From Salinimicrobium marinum (GTDB taxonomy: Bacteria; Bacteroidota; Bacteroidia; Flavobacteriales; Flavobacteriaceae), in NCBI RefSeq assembly GCF_014651535.1, contig NZ_BMXB01000001.1, positions 805,470 to 869,469 on the forward strand: a DNA stretch of 64,000 bases, given 5' to 3'. The notes under the pieces were generated by a model. That model was not told the origin of the DNA, searched no databases, and worked only from the letters and a program-made list of their open reading frames with translations. The position numbers and the translations under genes were made by a program. Of the stretch, positions 35,621 through 45,351 are shown piece after piece (within the stretch, counting starts at the first letter, position 1; each line of letters begins with the position of its first letter).

Positions 35621-36655
35621 CTAACTGAAAGGAACCATCCGTCTTTCTGCATTGCTTTTCTGTGCCAGTTCTATAACTTTGATCACATCACGGGCTTCTT
35701 CAGGCTTTACCAGGAGGTCCTCTTTTCCCAAAATAGCGTTATAGATGTTTTGGTAAAGATGGGTGTAATTTCCCAATTCACTTTTTACTCGACCTTCTTC
35801 ATTTGTAGTATTGATTTTGCCCCAGATTTCTTCCGGTTCCTTTCCCCAATCAGGATCCTCTTTCGGATTTTTCCCCTGTTGCAGGGCTTCCTCCTGAACA
35901 TCCATTCCGTATTTTTTAAAGGTTCCGTTGCGGCCGAAGACGGAGAATCGTGCTCCCGGTTCCTTTACCAGCATTCCGGCTCTCAAGCTCACTTTCAGGT
36001 CGGGATAAAAGAGGATCAGTTCGAAATTATCTACAACTTCTGAATGTTCTCGCTGTGCCCGCAGATCCGCAAAAATTTCTTTTGGATGGCCGAACAATAC
36101 CAGCGCCTGATCGATGAGATGGCTTCCCAGGTCATATAAGATCCCGCTTCCAGGAACGGCTTTTTCTTCCTTCCAGTTATCTTTTACATAATTTCTGAAA
36201 CGGTCAAAATGTGCTTCATAGGCTACTATTTTTCCTAATCTGTCTTCCTTTATAATTTTTTGAATAGTGAGAAAATCACTGTCCCATCTTCTATTATGAT
36301 GAACGGTAATGATCTTGTTCTTTCTTTTAGCCAGGGAAATCAAATAATCTGCTTCTTTGACTGTGGGAGTGAAAGGTTTTTCAACCACTACATTTTTTCC
36401 TGCTTCTAAAGCCTGCTCTGCAAACTGCACGTGCAGATGATTGGGTGTTGTAATGACGACAAGGTTAATTCTTTTATCTTCTGTGATTTTGGAATAATCT
36501 TCTACTACTTCAGCTGCCGGAAATTCTTTTTTTGCTTCCTCCTTATTTCCGGAGGTAAGGATCTTCACTATTTCCAGGCCATCGACACTGGAGATAATGG
36601 GTGCATTGTAAATTTGACCGCCTTTTCCGAATCCGGCGAGAGCTACTTTTATCAT
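35621..36655 (-). CDS. Gfo/Idh/MocA family oxidoreductase
   Basis: A 344-residue NAD(P)-dependent sugar-type dehydrogenase. The Rossmann motif GFGKGGQ begins about residue 8, and the conserved EKPFTPT with its lysine is near 95. The C-terminal alpha/beta domain carries the usual SGILYDLGSHLIDQALVLFG segment. The ATG at 36655 (MIKVALAGFG) puts the nucleotide fold at the N-terminus as in most relatives; an ATG at 36682 adds nine residues, and an in-frame TTG at 36691 is unlikely. Substrate unknown. Convergent with the AGCS gene. Confidence 0.85.
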   Translation of the reverse strand: MIKVALAGFGKGGQIYNAPIISSVDGLEIVKILTSGNKEEAKKEFPAAEVVEDYSKITEDKRINLVVITTPNHLHVQFAEQALEAGKNVVVEKPFTPTVKEADYLISLAKRKNKIITVHHNRRWDSDFLTIQKIIKEDRLGKIVAYEAHFDRFRNYVKDNWKEEKAVPGSGILYDLGSHLIDQALVLFGHPKEIFADLRAQREHSEVVDNFELILFYPDLKVSLRAGMLVKEPGARFSVFGRNGTFKKYGMDVQEEALQQGKNPKEDPDWGKEPEEIWGKINTTNEEGRVKSELGNYTHLYQNIYNAILGKEDLLVKPEEARDVIKVIELAQKSNAERRMVPFS

Positions 36656-36950
36656 TTTTTCAACTTTTTGATCAGAAGCCATAAAATACAAATTATAGTA
36701 AAAATAACAGCACTTCTGGGACTTGTGATTTAAGTTTGGATAACTTTTTGATATTCAGATTGTAGGGATAGTGTTTTAGCTTCAGAAGTTTTAACTATAA
36801 AATTTAGAATTGTACTGTGGAAAACGGTTGAATAACAGCGAGAGATTAGGGTGGTTTTTCCTTTATGTTCTCATAAATTATTTTTATACTGCCGCTTGTC
36901 AGGAAGCTCTGAAAATTTGAATCAATGGAACCGGTCCAACTTAAAAATAA

Positions 36951-37154
36951 GTGAAGAAAATTGCGAGAAACAGATTAATAAAAATTGCTCCGGATTTAGA
37001 ACGAGAGATGAAAAATTTGCTTGATAAATTACATGAATTCAGGATCCTGGTGATGAAGGAAGAAAACACCTGGATGTGGAGCCTGTTCGCTATTTTTGCT
37101 CTTATCTTTACCGCCTTTATTCTACTGTATTTTATCTTTTTCTCAGAATTATAG
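36951..37154 (+). CDS. small single-pass membrane protein (GTG start)
   Basis: A 67-residue frame starting with GTG; an internal ATG at 37008 would give 48 residues. The N-terminal part is basic and helical (about 1-40) and residues about 43-63 form one strongly hydrophobic helix (WMWSLFAIFALIFTAFILLY). It is convergent with the PAS-domain gene, 21 bp away. No family recognised. The hydrophobic helix and clean end favour a real gene, but homology is not shown. Confidence 0.45.
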   Translation: MKKIARNRLIKIAPDLEREMKNLLDKLHEFRILVMKEENTWMWSLFAIFALIFTAFILLYFIFFSEL

Positions 37155-37175
37155 GAGTTTTAGAAAGTCACCGGT

Positions 37176-39941
37176 TTAAAATTCTTCCGGTTCCTGATGG
37201 TTTATTTCGATCTTTTCAGTTTTATGGACGATTCCCCTTAAAATATTATCCAGCTCATCTGCCGAGGACTTAATGTTTTTTATGATTTCTTCCCGGTTTA
37301 CCTCCTCCAGTTCTCCCATTCCCAATAGATCTACCAGGCCTTTTAGTCGGGCAAGAGGTGCTCTTACGATATGAGACTGTGCCCATGCAATCTCCTTTAA
37401 TCCGTCGTTTTGCTTTTTAATGTCCTTGATGAGTCGGCGGGAGGCAGTTACATCCAGCACGGCTCCTACCATACGGGTGGGTTTTTTATTCTTATCTCGA
37501 ATGATGTAGCCACGGTCCATTACAAAAGCGACTGTGCCATCTGCTTTTACAAATCTATATTCCTGTTTCCACTCATTTTGATCTTCATTTTCCAAAGCGA
37601 ATTTCAGGGACCTGGTGACTTTTTCACGGTCTGCTTTCAGGATCTTTGGCAACCAGAACTTTGCCATTGAAGATTTTTCACTTGATTCATAGCCATAGAT
37701 CCTTGCAAAGGATCTACTGCGGTTCACAGTTTCTGTCATGATATCCCAATCCCAGATCATTTCTCTTGTAGCTTTCATGGCCAATTTGAAACGGGTGTTA
37801 GCAGATCTTAATGCTTCTTTTTGTGCAGTGATCTCCGATATGTCACTGGTAGCTCCAATTAACCGAATAGCTTTCCCTTCATGATTTCGAATGATATGGC
37901 CTCTGTCAATTAAATATGCATAAGTTCCATCTGCTCGTCTAAACCTGTATTCGGTTTTGATAAAATCCTTTTTGGGATCTCCAAGAGTGGTTTCAAGAAT
38001 CTTTTTCCGTTCTTCAAACTCATTCGGATGTATGTTCTTATACCAGAAATTTCTCTTGTCCAGTTCAGAAGCAGGATGCCCCAGCATCTCGGTGAGACCT
38101 CTGTGAAAACGGACCACTTCATTTTGTTCTAGATCCCAGTCGTAAATGAGATCCTGTGTAGCACTTGCTGCAAGGATATATCGTTCATTAATATGTTCAA
38201 TTTCCCTTGCCTGTTCTATGATGGTGGTAATATCCCTTGAATTAATTACAATTCCATTTACAGCGGGGTCATGTAGTAAATTTGTTGCCGCTGTTTCGAT
38301 CCAGCGCCAGTTACCTTCTTTGTTCTGAAATCGGAAAGGTGCCGTTTTTGCCTGCTTTTTCGTTTTTAACTGCTCGAATTCATTTCGGACTCTTTCACTG
38401 TCTTCCGGATGGATAAAATCAAATACCTTTTTGCCGAGAAATTCTGTAGGAGTGATACCCAGAGCAGAAGTAGAGGTGCCACTGGTAAAGGTAAATATAC
38501 CTTCAGGATCTAAAATCGCAATAAGATCTGATCCTTCCTGCACGAGAGCCTTAAATTTTTCTTCACTTCTTCTCAGCTCTTCTTCCTTTTGCCTCACGGC
38601 ATGTTGTGCAGCTTTTTTTTCAACAGCATTGGTAAAATAATAGGCCAGGCTTTGTAAAAAATTTATTTCATCTGCATTCCATTTTCGCTCTTTTTTGCAG
38701 TCATCAAATCCTATAAATCCATAAAGATTTTCCTGCAAAAATATAGGGAGCAGGAGCATAGCTTTTATCTGTTGTTCAATAAAAATATCTTTTAGCTCAC
38801 ATTCGGGCAGTTCACTGAAATTAGCCATAAACGGAGTGTTGTTGGATAAAGGTCCGTTAATCTGCTCTATCCGGCTGGCGGGCATATTCTGCATTTCCGG
38901 ATTTTCTTTTTGGGAAGTAGCAAACTCACTGCACCATTCCAGTTTTTGGCTAATCAATAACTCTCCCGATTCAGGATTTTTATTGGCTCCAAAGTAATAC
39001 ATCCTGTCTACTGCAATGGTTTTTCCAATGATACCAAACGTTTTTTCCAGAGCAATATCCTCCAGGTCATTTTCTACAAGAGAACTTATGAATGCTGCAT
39101 TGACTTCCAGGAACTTCTTTTTTTCAAATATAGTGTTATCTTTTTCCCTGATATTGGTCAGGTCCCTTGCAATCCCGTACAATCCTGTCATTTTTTTGTC
39201 TATGATCATAGGGGCAAGCGAAATTTCCATGATCCTGGGAGTGCCATTTGAGGTAATAAAATTGTCCTCAAATTTTATGTGTTCCCCCTGAACAGCTTTT
39301 TTAAACTGATCCTTTACTTTTTCTTTTTCAGCAGGTGCAACAAAGTGCAGTGAATTTCTGTTCAATAGCTTTTCGAGCGGCATTTCCGTCAAAGTTACCA
39401 GACCATTGTTGCCGGATAGAAAGTTTCCCTTAAGATCCATGGAAAAAAGGCCATTGTGGTTCTCCTCTATAAAATATTGATATTGTTGCTGTTTTTTTAA
39501 AAGGTCTTCGCTGGCTCTTTTCTCATTTCTTTTAATTAGCACCTGTGCCGTTACATCTTTAATAAGATGAAGAATATATTCTACTTCTCCTTCTGAATTA
39601 AAAATGGGTCTGTTTTCAGATTTCCAGTAATGTTCATTAAAATTCGATGTACTGCCATCCTTAAGATCAAATCTAATAATCTCTGTTATGTCTTTTTCAC
39701 CAGTACTTATAACCTTTCTGAATGATTGCTGAATAATGTCATTTCTGAAAATATTTTCTGCACCTGTAGGAGCAGCATTTTCAGTCGGATGATTCAAAAG
39801 ATCAGGTTTATAAAGCCCGGTAATTTCAAGATATTCTTCATTTATCGCCACGATTTTAAAAGTGCAGGAAACTTCGGGCTTTACGAGAATACAAGGAACC
39901 GGTATTGCATCGAACAACATCTTAGGACTGGCTTCTATCAT
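37176..39941 (-). CDS. multi-PAS/GAF signalling protein with phosphoacceptor helix but no ATPase domain
   Basis: A 921-residue soluble protein without membrane segments. In order: PAS (about 5-115), PAS (about 145-270), GAF (about 285-450), PAS (about 465-590), PAS (about 600-715), PAS (about 725-840), and a final two-helix segment (about 850-905) with an H-box-like IAWAQSHIVRAPLARLKG. After that helix the protein stops; there is no N, G1, F or G2 box, so no HATPase_c domain. The last PAS repeats carry typical PAC ends (YRFRRADGTYAYLIDRGHII). It may dimerise with, or be phosphorylated by, another kinase. The gene end is not obviously frameshifted: the downstream 21 bp lead straight into a convergent gene. 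Confidence 0.83.
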   Translation of the reverse strand: MIEASPKMLFDAIPVPCILVKPEVSCTFKIVAINEEYLEITGLYKPDLLNHPTENAAPTGAENIFRNDIIQQSFRKVISTGEKDITEIIRFDLKDGSTSNFNEHYWKSENRPIFNSEGEVEYILHLIKDVTAQVLIKRNEKRASEDLLKKQQQYQYFIEENHNGLFSMDLKGNFLSGNNGLVTLTEMPLEKLLNRNSLHFVAPAEKEKVKDQFKKAVQGEHIKFEDNFITSNGTPRIMEISLAPMIIDKKMTGLYGIARDLTNIREKDNTIFEKKKFLEVNAAFISSLVENDLEDIALEKTFGIIGKTIAVDRMYYFGANKNPESGELLISQKLEWCSEFATSQKENPEMQNMPASRIEQINGPLSNNTPFMANFSELPECELKDIFIEQQIKAMLLLPIFLQENLYGFIGFDDCKKERKWNADEINFLQSLAYYFTNAVEKKAAQHAVRQKEEELRRSEEKFKALVQEGSDLIAILDPEGIFTFTSGTSTSALGITPTEFLGKKVFDFIHPEDSERVRNEFEQLKTKKQAKTAPFRFQNKEGNWRWIETAATNLLHDPAVNGIVINSRDITTIIEQAREIEHINERYILAASATQDLIYDWDLEQNEVVRFHRGLTEMLGHPASELDKRNFWYKNIHPNEFEERKKILETTLGDPKKDFIKTEYRFRRADGTYAYLIDRGHIIRNHEGKAIRLIGATSDISEITAQKEALRSANTRFKLAMKATREMIWDWDIMTETVNRSRSFARIYGYESSEKSSMAKFWLPKILKADREKVTRSLKFALENEDQNEWKQEYRFVKADGTVAFVMDRGYIIRDKNKKPTRMVGAVLDVTASRRLIKDIKKQNDGLKEIAWAQSHIVRAPLARLKGLVDLLGMGELEEVNREEIIKNIKSSADELDNILRGIVHKTEKIEINHQEPEEF

Positions 39942-40117
39942 TCAGGCTCTACTTTTCTGTAGGGAGTATATAGCAAAAATTAAGCATTAAAGATATAATT
40001 ATTTTAGGAAATGGTGTCATTCAGCGGTAAAACCTTGCCTTTAGTCCTAACAAATTCAGGAATATGTGTTAATAGGTAAAGGTTGTGAACGCAAATTCTT
40101 ATAAAAATCCCTGTATA

Positions 40118-40144
40118 TATAAAAAAAGGGCTTCTAAGCCCTTT
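40118..40144 (-). terminator. intrinsic terminator of the S9 peptidase gene
   Basis: AAAGGGCTT (40125-40133) and AAGCCCTTT (40136-40144) form a 9-bp stem, 22 bp after the peptidase stop. On the minus strand it runs into a T-tract (TTTTTTTATATATA). The other side also ends in TTTTT, so it may work in both directions. Confidence 0.8.
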
Positions 40145-40165
40145 CTTTTTACATCAATACATAAT

Positions 40166-42538
40166 TTAATGCTGCTGTTCCAGCAACGTCTCATTAAAAA
40201 GTTTCAAGATCCTTCTATACTCATCCATCCAGCTGGTTGGTTCAACAAAACCATGATCTTCGACCGGATATACTGCCATTTCCCAATTTTCTTTTTTAAG
40301 TTCTATAAGTCGTTGTGCCAGGCGCACTACGTCCTGATAATGTACATTTACATCTACCATTCCATGAGCGATCAAAAGATTTCCTTCAAGTCCTTCGGCA
40401 AAGTAAATAGGAGAGGATCTTTTATAGGCAATTGGATCTTTAGAAGGTTCATTCAGGATATTTGAGGTGTAGCCGTGGTTATAATGTGCCCAGTCTGTTA
40501 CAGATCGCAACGCAGCACCCGATTGAAAAGTCTCGGCTTCAGTAAATAAGGCCATTAGAGTGATAAATCCTCCATAACTACCACCATATATTCCAATTTT
40601 TTCGGCATTTACGCCGTGCTCGGACATCAGATACTCCGCTCCGTCTACCTGATCTGATAGATCTTTACCACCCATGTGGCGGTAGATGCCTGTACGCCAG
40701 TCACGACCATAGCCTGCACTTCCGCGATAATCAATATCCAGCACAGTATAACCCAAATCTGTTAACAGGTTGTGGAACATATATTCCCTGAAATAACTGG
40801 ACCACCATTTATGGGCATTTTGTAAATATCCTGCTCCATGAACAAAGATAACAGCAGCTCCGTTTTTCGCGCCTTCTTCTGGTTTATATAGCCTGGCAGG
40901 TACCATCGCTCCATCTTCAGCTTCAAATTGCAACAGTTGTGGATCTCTCCAATTGTAGCTCCTGAATTCTTCAGACTGCCCTGAAGTCAGCTGTCTGGCT
41001 TCGCCTTTTGCAGAGTTATTTTTCAAGTATAACTCCCAGGGTTTATTACTGTAAGAATGCTGGATAACCATATACTTTTCATCGGGAGACAAACTTACTT
41101 CATTGTTTCCCGTCATGGATGTTAGCTGCTCCATTTTGCCACCCATTAAAGGCATTCTGTAGAAATGTCTCTCTCCGGGATGAACTTCAGAAGTTGTTAA
41201 ATACCAGTATTTTTTGTTATTCGAAAGGAAAGGATCAAAAACCTCATAATCTCCCGAGGTTAATTGTTTTTTATTTCCGTTTTCCACATTAAGAAGGTAT
41301 AAATGGGAATAGCCTGTTTCTTCGCTTTGAAAATAAATGTGGCGATTATCGGGTAGCCAACCAAAAGTTCCACCCCCAAAAGAATACCCAATTCCGGGGC
41401 CTGCAATCCACGCCTCATCCCGCTGCCGGTCCAGGTTTTTCAGCTCTCCCGATTCCAGATCAAGACGGGTGATCCATCGATCCTTATTGTCATGCGAACG
41501 AACATTCACCACTGCATATTCACCATTTTTTGAAAAATATGCTCCGGAAGGAATAACTTCCCTCACTTCTTTTTCCCAGTCCGTGTCAGGATAATCTTCG
41601 GTATAATCGGGAAGATCTGTAATTCCCGGTAAATTTTCTGTATTTATCAGGTATGCCGTGTCTTTCTCAATATTATAAATAGCCAGCTCAACTTTAGTCT
41701 GTTCGCTTCCAACTTTACTTCTCGCCGGAAGATTAACTGTATAGCCTGAAGCATCCACATAGTCGGGTACATCGGTTTTATCAGCATCGCTTCGGGTAAT
41801 TAACCGGAAAGTAGCATATTTCAAATCGGGGGAAACTGTAATATCTGAAACTCGTCTGGCTCCGGAATAAAAAGTAAACGGCTCCGGATTCTTTGTCATT
41901 TCCCGAAAAGCTTCCGAAGCTTCTTTGTTTTCTTTGCGCTCCCGAACAACTTCCAGAAGGCCCAAATTTTCTTTTTCAAGCCATTGATCTCTTTCAGAAA
42001 GAGATGTTTCGCTATCACTGCTTTTACTGCCGGACTTAATATTGGTTAGTTTTCTGAGATTTCCTTTTTTGAAATTATACACATAAGCATTATCATTAAG
42101 TGTAAAGGAGATGAAATTCTCATCTGCCAGAAATTGTGGATCATTGATGTCTTCTCCCAGGTTCAAAAGTGATTGTTTGGTACGCCTTTTTACATCATAT
42201 AATAGGAGGGCCCCGTCCTTTACATACAGCTTTTTTGTTTTGGCATCATTAGAGACAGCATTTGAAGGAATAAATTCTTCCTGATCTTTCCAATGTACCT
42301 TCACGATCTCATCACTATTTTTAATGTTGATCTTGTAAAGTGAATCTGAGGGATCTTCCTGAAGATTATAGTAGAAATAGATATTTTCTCCATGTTCTCC
42401 CCATTTTACGTTGGAGGGGAAAGTTCCCATCCAGGAAGGATCTTTCATAATTTTTTCTACTGAAAGCTCAGATCGTTGTGCCAGCGAGAACTGGATAGAT
42501 AATCCTGTAAGGAGAAGGCAAAAAAAGGTTTTGTTCAT
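40166..42538 (-). CDS. S9 family prolyl oligopeptidase-type peptidase, secreted
   Basis: From the ATG at 42538 the protein has 790 residues and a signal peptide ending FSLAQ; upstream in-frame codons (to 42613) would only bury that signal. The N-terminal two thirds form a WD40-like/DPP-IV beta-propeller (repeats ending DARIWSPD-like, e.g. VSLSPDEKYMVIQ). The C-terminal alpha/beta hydrolase has the nucleophile in YGGSYGGF, the aspartate in GMVDVNVHYQD and the histidine in VEDHGFVEP. It resembles DPP-IV/acylaminoacyl peptidases that degrade peptides in the periplasm. Exact specificity is open. Confidence 0.9.
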   Translation of the reverse strand: MNKTFFCLLLTGLSIQFSLAQRSELSVEKIMKDPSWMGTFPSNVKWGEHGENIYFYYNLQEDPSDSLYKINIKNSDEIVKVHWKDQEEFIPSNAVSNDAKTKKLYVKDGALLLYDVKRRTKQSLLNLGEDINDPQFLADENFISFTLNDNAYVYNFKKGNLRKLTNIKSGSKSSDSETSLSERDQWLEKENLGLLEVVRERKENKEASEAFREMTKNPEPFTFYSGARRVSDITVSPDLKYATFRLITRSDADKTDVPDYVDASGYTVNLPARSKVGSEQTKVELAIYNIEKDTAYLINTENLPGITDLPDYTEDYPDTDWEKEVREVIPSGAYFSKNGEYAVVNVRSHDNKDRWITRLDLESGELKNLDRQRDEAWIAGPGIGYSFGGGTFGWLPDNRHIYFQSEETGYSHLYLLNVENGNKKQLTSGDYEVFDPFLSNNKKYWYLTTSEVHPGERHFYRMPLMGGKMEQLTSMTGNNEVSLSPDEKYMVIQHSYSNKPWELYLKNNSAKGEARQLTSGQSEEFRSYNWRDPQLLQFEAEDGAMVPARLYKPEEGAKNGAAVIFVHGAGYLQNAHKWWSSYFREYMFHNLLTDLGYTVLDIDYRGSAGYGRDWRTGIYRHMGGKDLSDQVDGAEYLMSEHGVNAEKIGIYGGSYGGFITLMALFTEAETFQSGAALRSVTDWAHYNHGYTSNILNEPSKDPIAYKRSSPIYFAEGLEGNLLIAHGMVDVNVHYQDVVRLAQRLIELKKENWEMAVYPVEDHGFVEPTSWMDEYRRILKLFNETLLEQQH

Positions 42539-42640
42539 TTGAATTATTTTTACTGAAATTGAGGAGCAACGCAGCCTCACCTGATGAACCAGCAAGATAT
42601 AAAATTTGATCATAATTTTTTCAGCCGAAAACAGTTCATA

Positions 42641-42677
42641 AAAAAAGATCCGCCATGCCGGATACCGGAGGCGGATC
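42641..42677 (-). terminator. intrinsic terminator of the SPW gene
   Basis: GATCCGCC (42647-42654) pairs with GGCGGATC (42670-42677), with a second small stem CCGG/CCGG inside the loop. On the minus strand the stem is followed by TTTTTT. It lies 25 bp past the SPW gene stop. Confidence 0.82.
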
Positions 42678-42701
42678 TATATAAGGTTTTTATAAAATCT
42701 T

Positions 42702-43070
42702 TTATGTTACTGAAGTTTCTCGGCCCTCAGGATGTTGTTTAGTCATCAAACTGGCAACTATTTCTGCCAGGCCAAGAATTAAATGAGGCAGGTAAACTTC
42801 GTCGGCGAAACCGAATATCCAGGGAGAAGCAGCAAGAAAAAATCCGGAAAGCAGGTCTATTGTCAAATGTACTTTCATGGATAGGATCTTTAAAAGCCCC
42901 AGTTCATAATCTGTAATGAAGCTGTAGAGGAGGGCGCTGAGGCCTAGAATGATTGGAACCCATTGCGCGGCACTACCATCGGCAAAACCAAATAACCAGG
43001 GTGCAACAATTAGCAGGATTCCCATTAGGTAATCTATCATCCCATGTACTCTTGTGTTTATAAATCTCAT
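42702..43070 (-). CDS. SPW repeat membrane protein
   Basis: A 122-residue membrane protein with two internal repeats, each centred on a Pro-Trp motif (IVAPWLFGFADG and AASPWIFGFADE) and predicted to contribute two helices. Small SPW-repeat proteins are widespread and of unknown function, often near stress genes. It follows the DUF2383 gene by 10 bp and ends the stress-type cluster before a strong terminator. Confidence 0.83.
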   Translation of the reverse strand: MRFINTRVHGMIDYLMGILLIVAPWLFGFADGSAAQWVPIILGLSALLYSFITDYELGLLKILSMKVHLTIDLLSGFFLAASPWIFGFADEVYLPHLILGLAEIVASLMTKQHPEGRETSVT

Positions 43071-43080
43071 AATGATATCT

Positions 43081-43551
43081 TTAAATTTGCGCTGTCACGT
43101 GGGGTTTGGTTTGCGCAACTTCCATGGTAGCTGCTTTTAAAGTTTTTAGCTCTAAAATGCTTTTTTCTATAATAGACATATGTCTTAGCAGAATCTCTCT
43201 TGTAGAGCCTTCATTGATGACGGACATGGCGTGGTTATAATCCTTCAGGATCTTTTTATCCTTTTTAATAGCCTTTTTTAAAAGGCTAATCAGGTTTTCT
43301 TCCGGAGAAATGTTGATTTTTCTTTTAGATGGTGAAAAAGGACCATAGGATGAATAAGCTTCTTTTAGGAAACCTATTTCTTCGCTTAGTTCAATGGCAA
43401 ACTGAAATCGCTTTGAGGCTTTTTTTCTGAAAAATGTTTGAAGGTTCTCTTCCTTTACAGATTTCATAATTCTCTTGTAACTTTTAGCAATAAAAAAGTT
43501 ACTTTCCAGTAGTTCGTTTAATCGTGCGGTACATTTTATACGATCACTCAT
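43081..43551 (-). CDS. DUF2383 (PA2169-type) four-helix-bundle protein
   Basis: A 156-residue helical protein. The N-terminal segment (LNELLESNFFIAKSYKRIMK) and the following helix (FFRKKASKRFQFAIELSEEI) fit the PA2169/DUF2383 ferritin-like bundle family. It is almost surely soluble. Its neighbours (SPW protein, Rieske oxidoreductase, DUF892 protein) suggest an envelope or oxidative stress response. Function of the family is unknown. Confidence 0.75.
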   Translation of the reverse strand: MSDRIKCTARLNELLESNFFIAKSYKRIMKSVKEENLQTFFRKKASKRFQFAIELSEEIGFLKEAYSSYGPFSPSKRKINISPEENLISLLKKAIKKDKKILKDYNHAMSVINEGSTREILLRHMSIIEKSILELKTLKAATMEVAQTKPHVTAQI

Positions 43552-43644
43552 GGCTAAAATTTTTTAAATTTTAAGGTGTGTAAGTCAATCAGAGGGGATG
43601 ATAAGGTTCATATTTTTTTTTCTTTAATTAATTTTCAGGTTCAT

Positions 43645-45168
43645 TTAAGATTTCTCTCCAGATGAGTTGAACTTCTTCAGGGGTTCCAGAGCCGGACCTT
43701 CCAGTACTCCTCCTTCCTGATTAAACCTGCTGCCATGGCAGGGGCAATCCCAGGTTCTTTCGGCATTATTCCAGTGGACCACGCAATACATGTGGGTACA
43801 GAAGGCAGAATGAAGATTCAGTTCGCCACTTTCACTTCTGCTGGCAGCCACTTTATGTCCGTCTTTTTCTATTATTTTTCCTTCGCCGTTTTTCAGGAAC
43901 TTTAATTCATCCTCATCTCCTTTGAAAGGCAGGTCCTTGATGAATTGTGTGGCTACATTAAGATTTTCTTTTAAGAATTCTTTGGCCGATTTTGCAGGAG
44001 TGAATCTTGAAGCTTTATAAACTTCAGTATAAGGATTTTCATTTCCGGCAATATGATCTGAAATGATCATCCCCGATAAAACCCCGTAAGTTAAACCATC
44101 TGTAGAAAATCCTGTGGCTACGTAGATTCTGGAACCTTCAGATTGAGGTCCTATATAAGGAAGTTTATCTGCCGGTTTATAATGTTGTCCTCCCCAGCGG
44201 TGAGTTACTTCACCAATGTCAAAATGGTCTTTTAGAAATGTAACAAGTTGTTCAATATGCTGACTGTTATCTTTTGCCTGTCCAACCTTGTGAGGCTGAC
44301 CTACGGCAATTATAAATTTTTCCTCTCCCCTTGAATAGGATCTTACAGAAACTTTTTCTCCCGAACCATAATACCCCCAGAAAATGCCTTCAGGATATTC
44401 CCCGGCACTCAGTTTAGCTGCAACTCCGTATTCCCTGTAAGGCCCTAGTACAGTGTGAAACATTACTTTTACGCCCTTGGGAGTATGCGTGGCATGCACG
44501 GCGTATTTTGCTCTTACTATGCCTCCTGTAGTGCTAAGAGTCACTCCTTCGTCGTTTTCCTCAAATTCATCTACTCTTGTATTTTCATAAATTTTACAGG
44601 ATTCGCTTTCTATAGCGTTAGCAAGCCCCTGTACATATCGCATGGAATTAAATTGTGCCTGCCCCGAAACTCTAACTCCACGGGTCATTTTAAAAGGTAT
44701 CTCCTCACTGGAGGCTATTTCCATTTTTACTCCTGCTTCAAGAGCAGTTTCATATTCTTTATCGACTTTGGATGCATTTTCTTCGTTAGAAGAATAGAGA
44801 TAAGAAGGAACCCGTTTAAAATCACAATCAATCTGGAATTTTTTTACATTTTCCTCTATAAGTTGCACCGCACTATTTCTTGAACCGGCTACTCTTCGTA
44901 TAATCTCATTATTATACTTTGACTGCAGAGAAGATAATACCTGGTCAATATTGTAATAAAGATTTCCGGTACTATGGGAAGTGGTGCCACCGCCTACTTT
45001 ACGAGCTTCAAGTACGGCAACAGAAAATCCTGCTTCAGCTAATAACTGAGCAGTGGAAATTCCGGTAATACCTCCACCAACGATAGCGACATCTACTTGA
45101 ATGTCTTTAGTTAATTGAGGAAAATTTGTAGTTCCGGAAAATGAGTTCCATAGAGATTGAGTAAACAT
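43645..45168 (-). CDS. FAD-dependent oxidoreductase with C-terminal Rieske domain
   Basis: A 507-residue two-domain enzyme. The N-terminal DAO-type fold carries the dinucleotide motif VGGGITGISTAQLLAEAG (about 29-46). The C-terminal Rieske [2Fe-2S] domain has Cys457-x-His459 and Cys475-x-x-His478 (CTH and CPCH), all four ligands present. This architecture is the YhfW type. It probably oxidises an amine or amino-acid-like substrate and passes electrons through the cluster; the substrate is unknown. It is separated from the DUF892 gene by a hairpin-rich 190-bp gap. Confidence 0.88.
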   Translation of the reverse strand: MFTQSLWNSFSGTTNFPQLTKDIQVDVAIVGGGITGISTAQLLAEAGFSVAVLEARKVGGGTTSHSTGNLYYNIDQVLSSLQSKYNNEIIRRVAGSRNSAVQLIEENVKKFQIDCDFKRVPSYLYSSNEENASKVDKEYETALEAGVKMEIASSEEIPFKMTRGVRVSGQAQFNSMRYVQGLANAIESESCKIYENTRVDEFEENDEGVTLSTTGGIVRAKYAVHATHTPKGVKVMFHTVLGPYREYGVAAKLSAGEYPEGIFWGYYGSGEKVSVRSYSRGEEKFIIAVGQPHKVGQAKDNSQHIEQLVTFLKDHFDIGEVTHRWGGQHYKPADKLPYIGPQSEGSRIYVATGFSTDGLTYGVLSGMIISDHIAGNENPYTEVYKASRFTPAKSAKEFLKENLNVATQFIKDLPFKGDEDELKFLKNGEGKIIEKDGHKVAASRSESGELNLHSAFCTHMYCVVHWNNAERTWDCPCHGSRFNQEGGVLEGPALEPLKKFNSSGEKS

Positions 45169-45210
45169 AAATCAGTTAATTTATTCTATTATTAGTATTT
45201 TTAATAAGAG

Positions 45211-45241
45211 ATAAAAAAAGAGGCTGTTAAAAGAAACAGCC
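45211..45241 (-). terminator. terminator hairpin upstream of the FAD/Rieske gene
   Basis: On the minus strand GGCTGTT (45241-45235) pairs with AACAGCC (45228-45222), then TCTTTTTTTAT follows. It lies about 120 bp after the DUF892 stop and about 45 bp before the FAD/Rieske start. The right arm plus flank is also complementary to a longer sequence at 45340-45351. Confidence 0.7.
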
Positions 45242-45339
45242 TTAAAGCTATCCAGATCTTGTTATTAGCAGACTTTAATAACCAGTATGTTATGAAAGTG
45301 AACTAAAAGCAGTATCGGGATATGTTTAAAAATTTTCTA

Positions 45340-45351
45340 AACAGCCTCTTT
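45340..45351 (-). repeat. second copy of the terminator arm, alternative pairing partner
   Basis: On the minus strand this reads AAAGAGGCTGTT, 12 bases fully complementary to the distal terminator arm at 45217-45228 (AACAGCCTCTTT). It begins 8 nt after the DUF892 stop. The longer 12-bp pairing competes with the 7-bp local hairpin. Confidence 0.6.

Noticed and set aside
42539-42613. Longer start of the S9 peptidase
   Set aside because: The extra 25 residues precede a complete signal peptide that starts at the ATG 42538.
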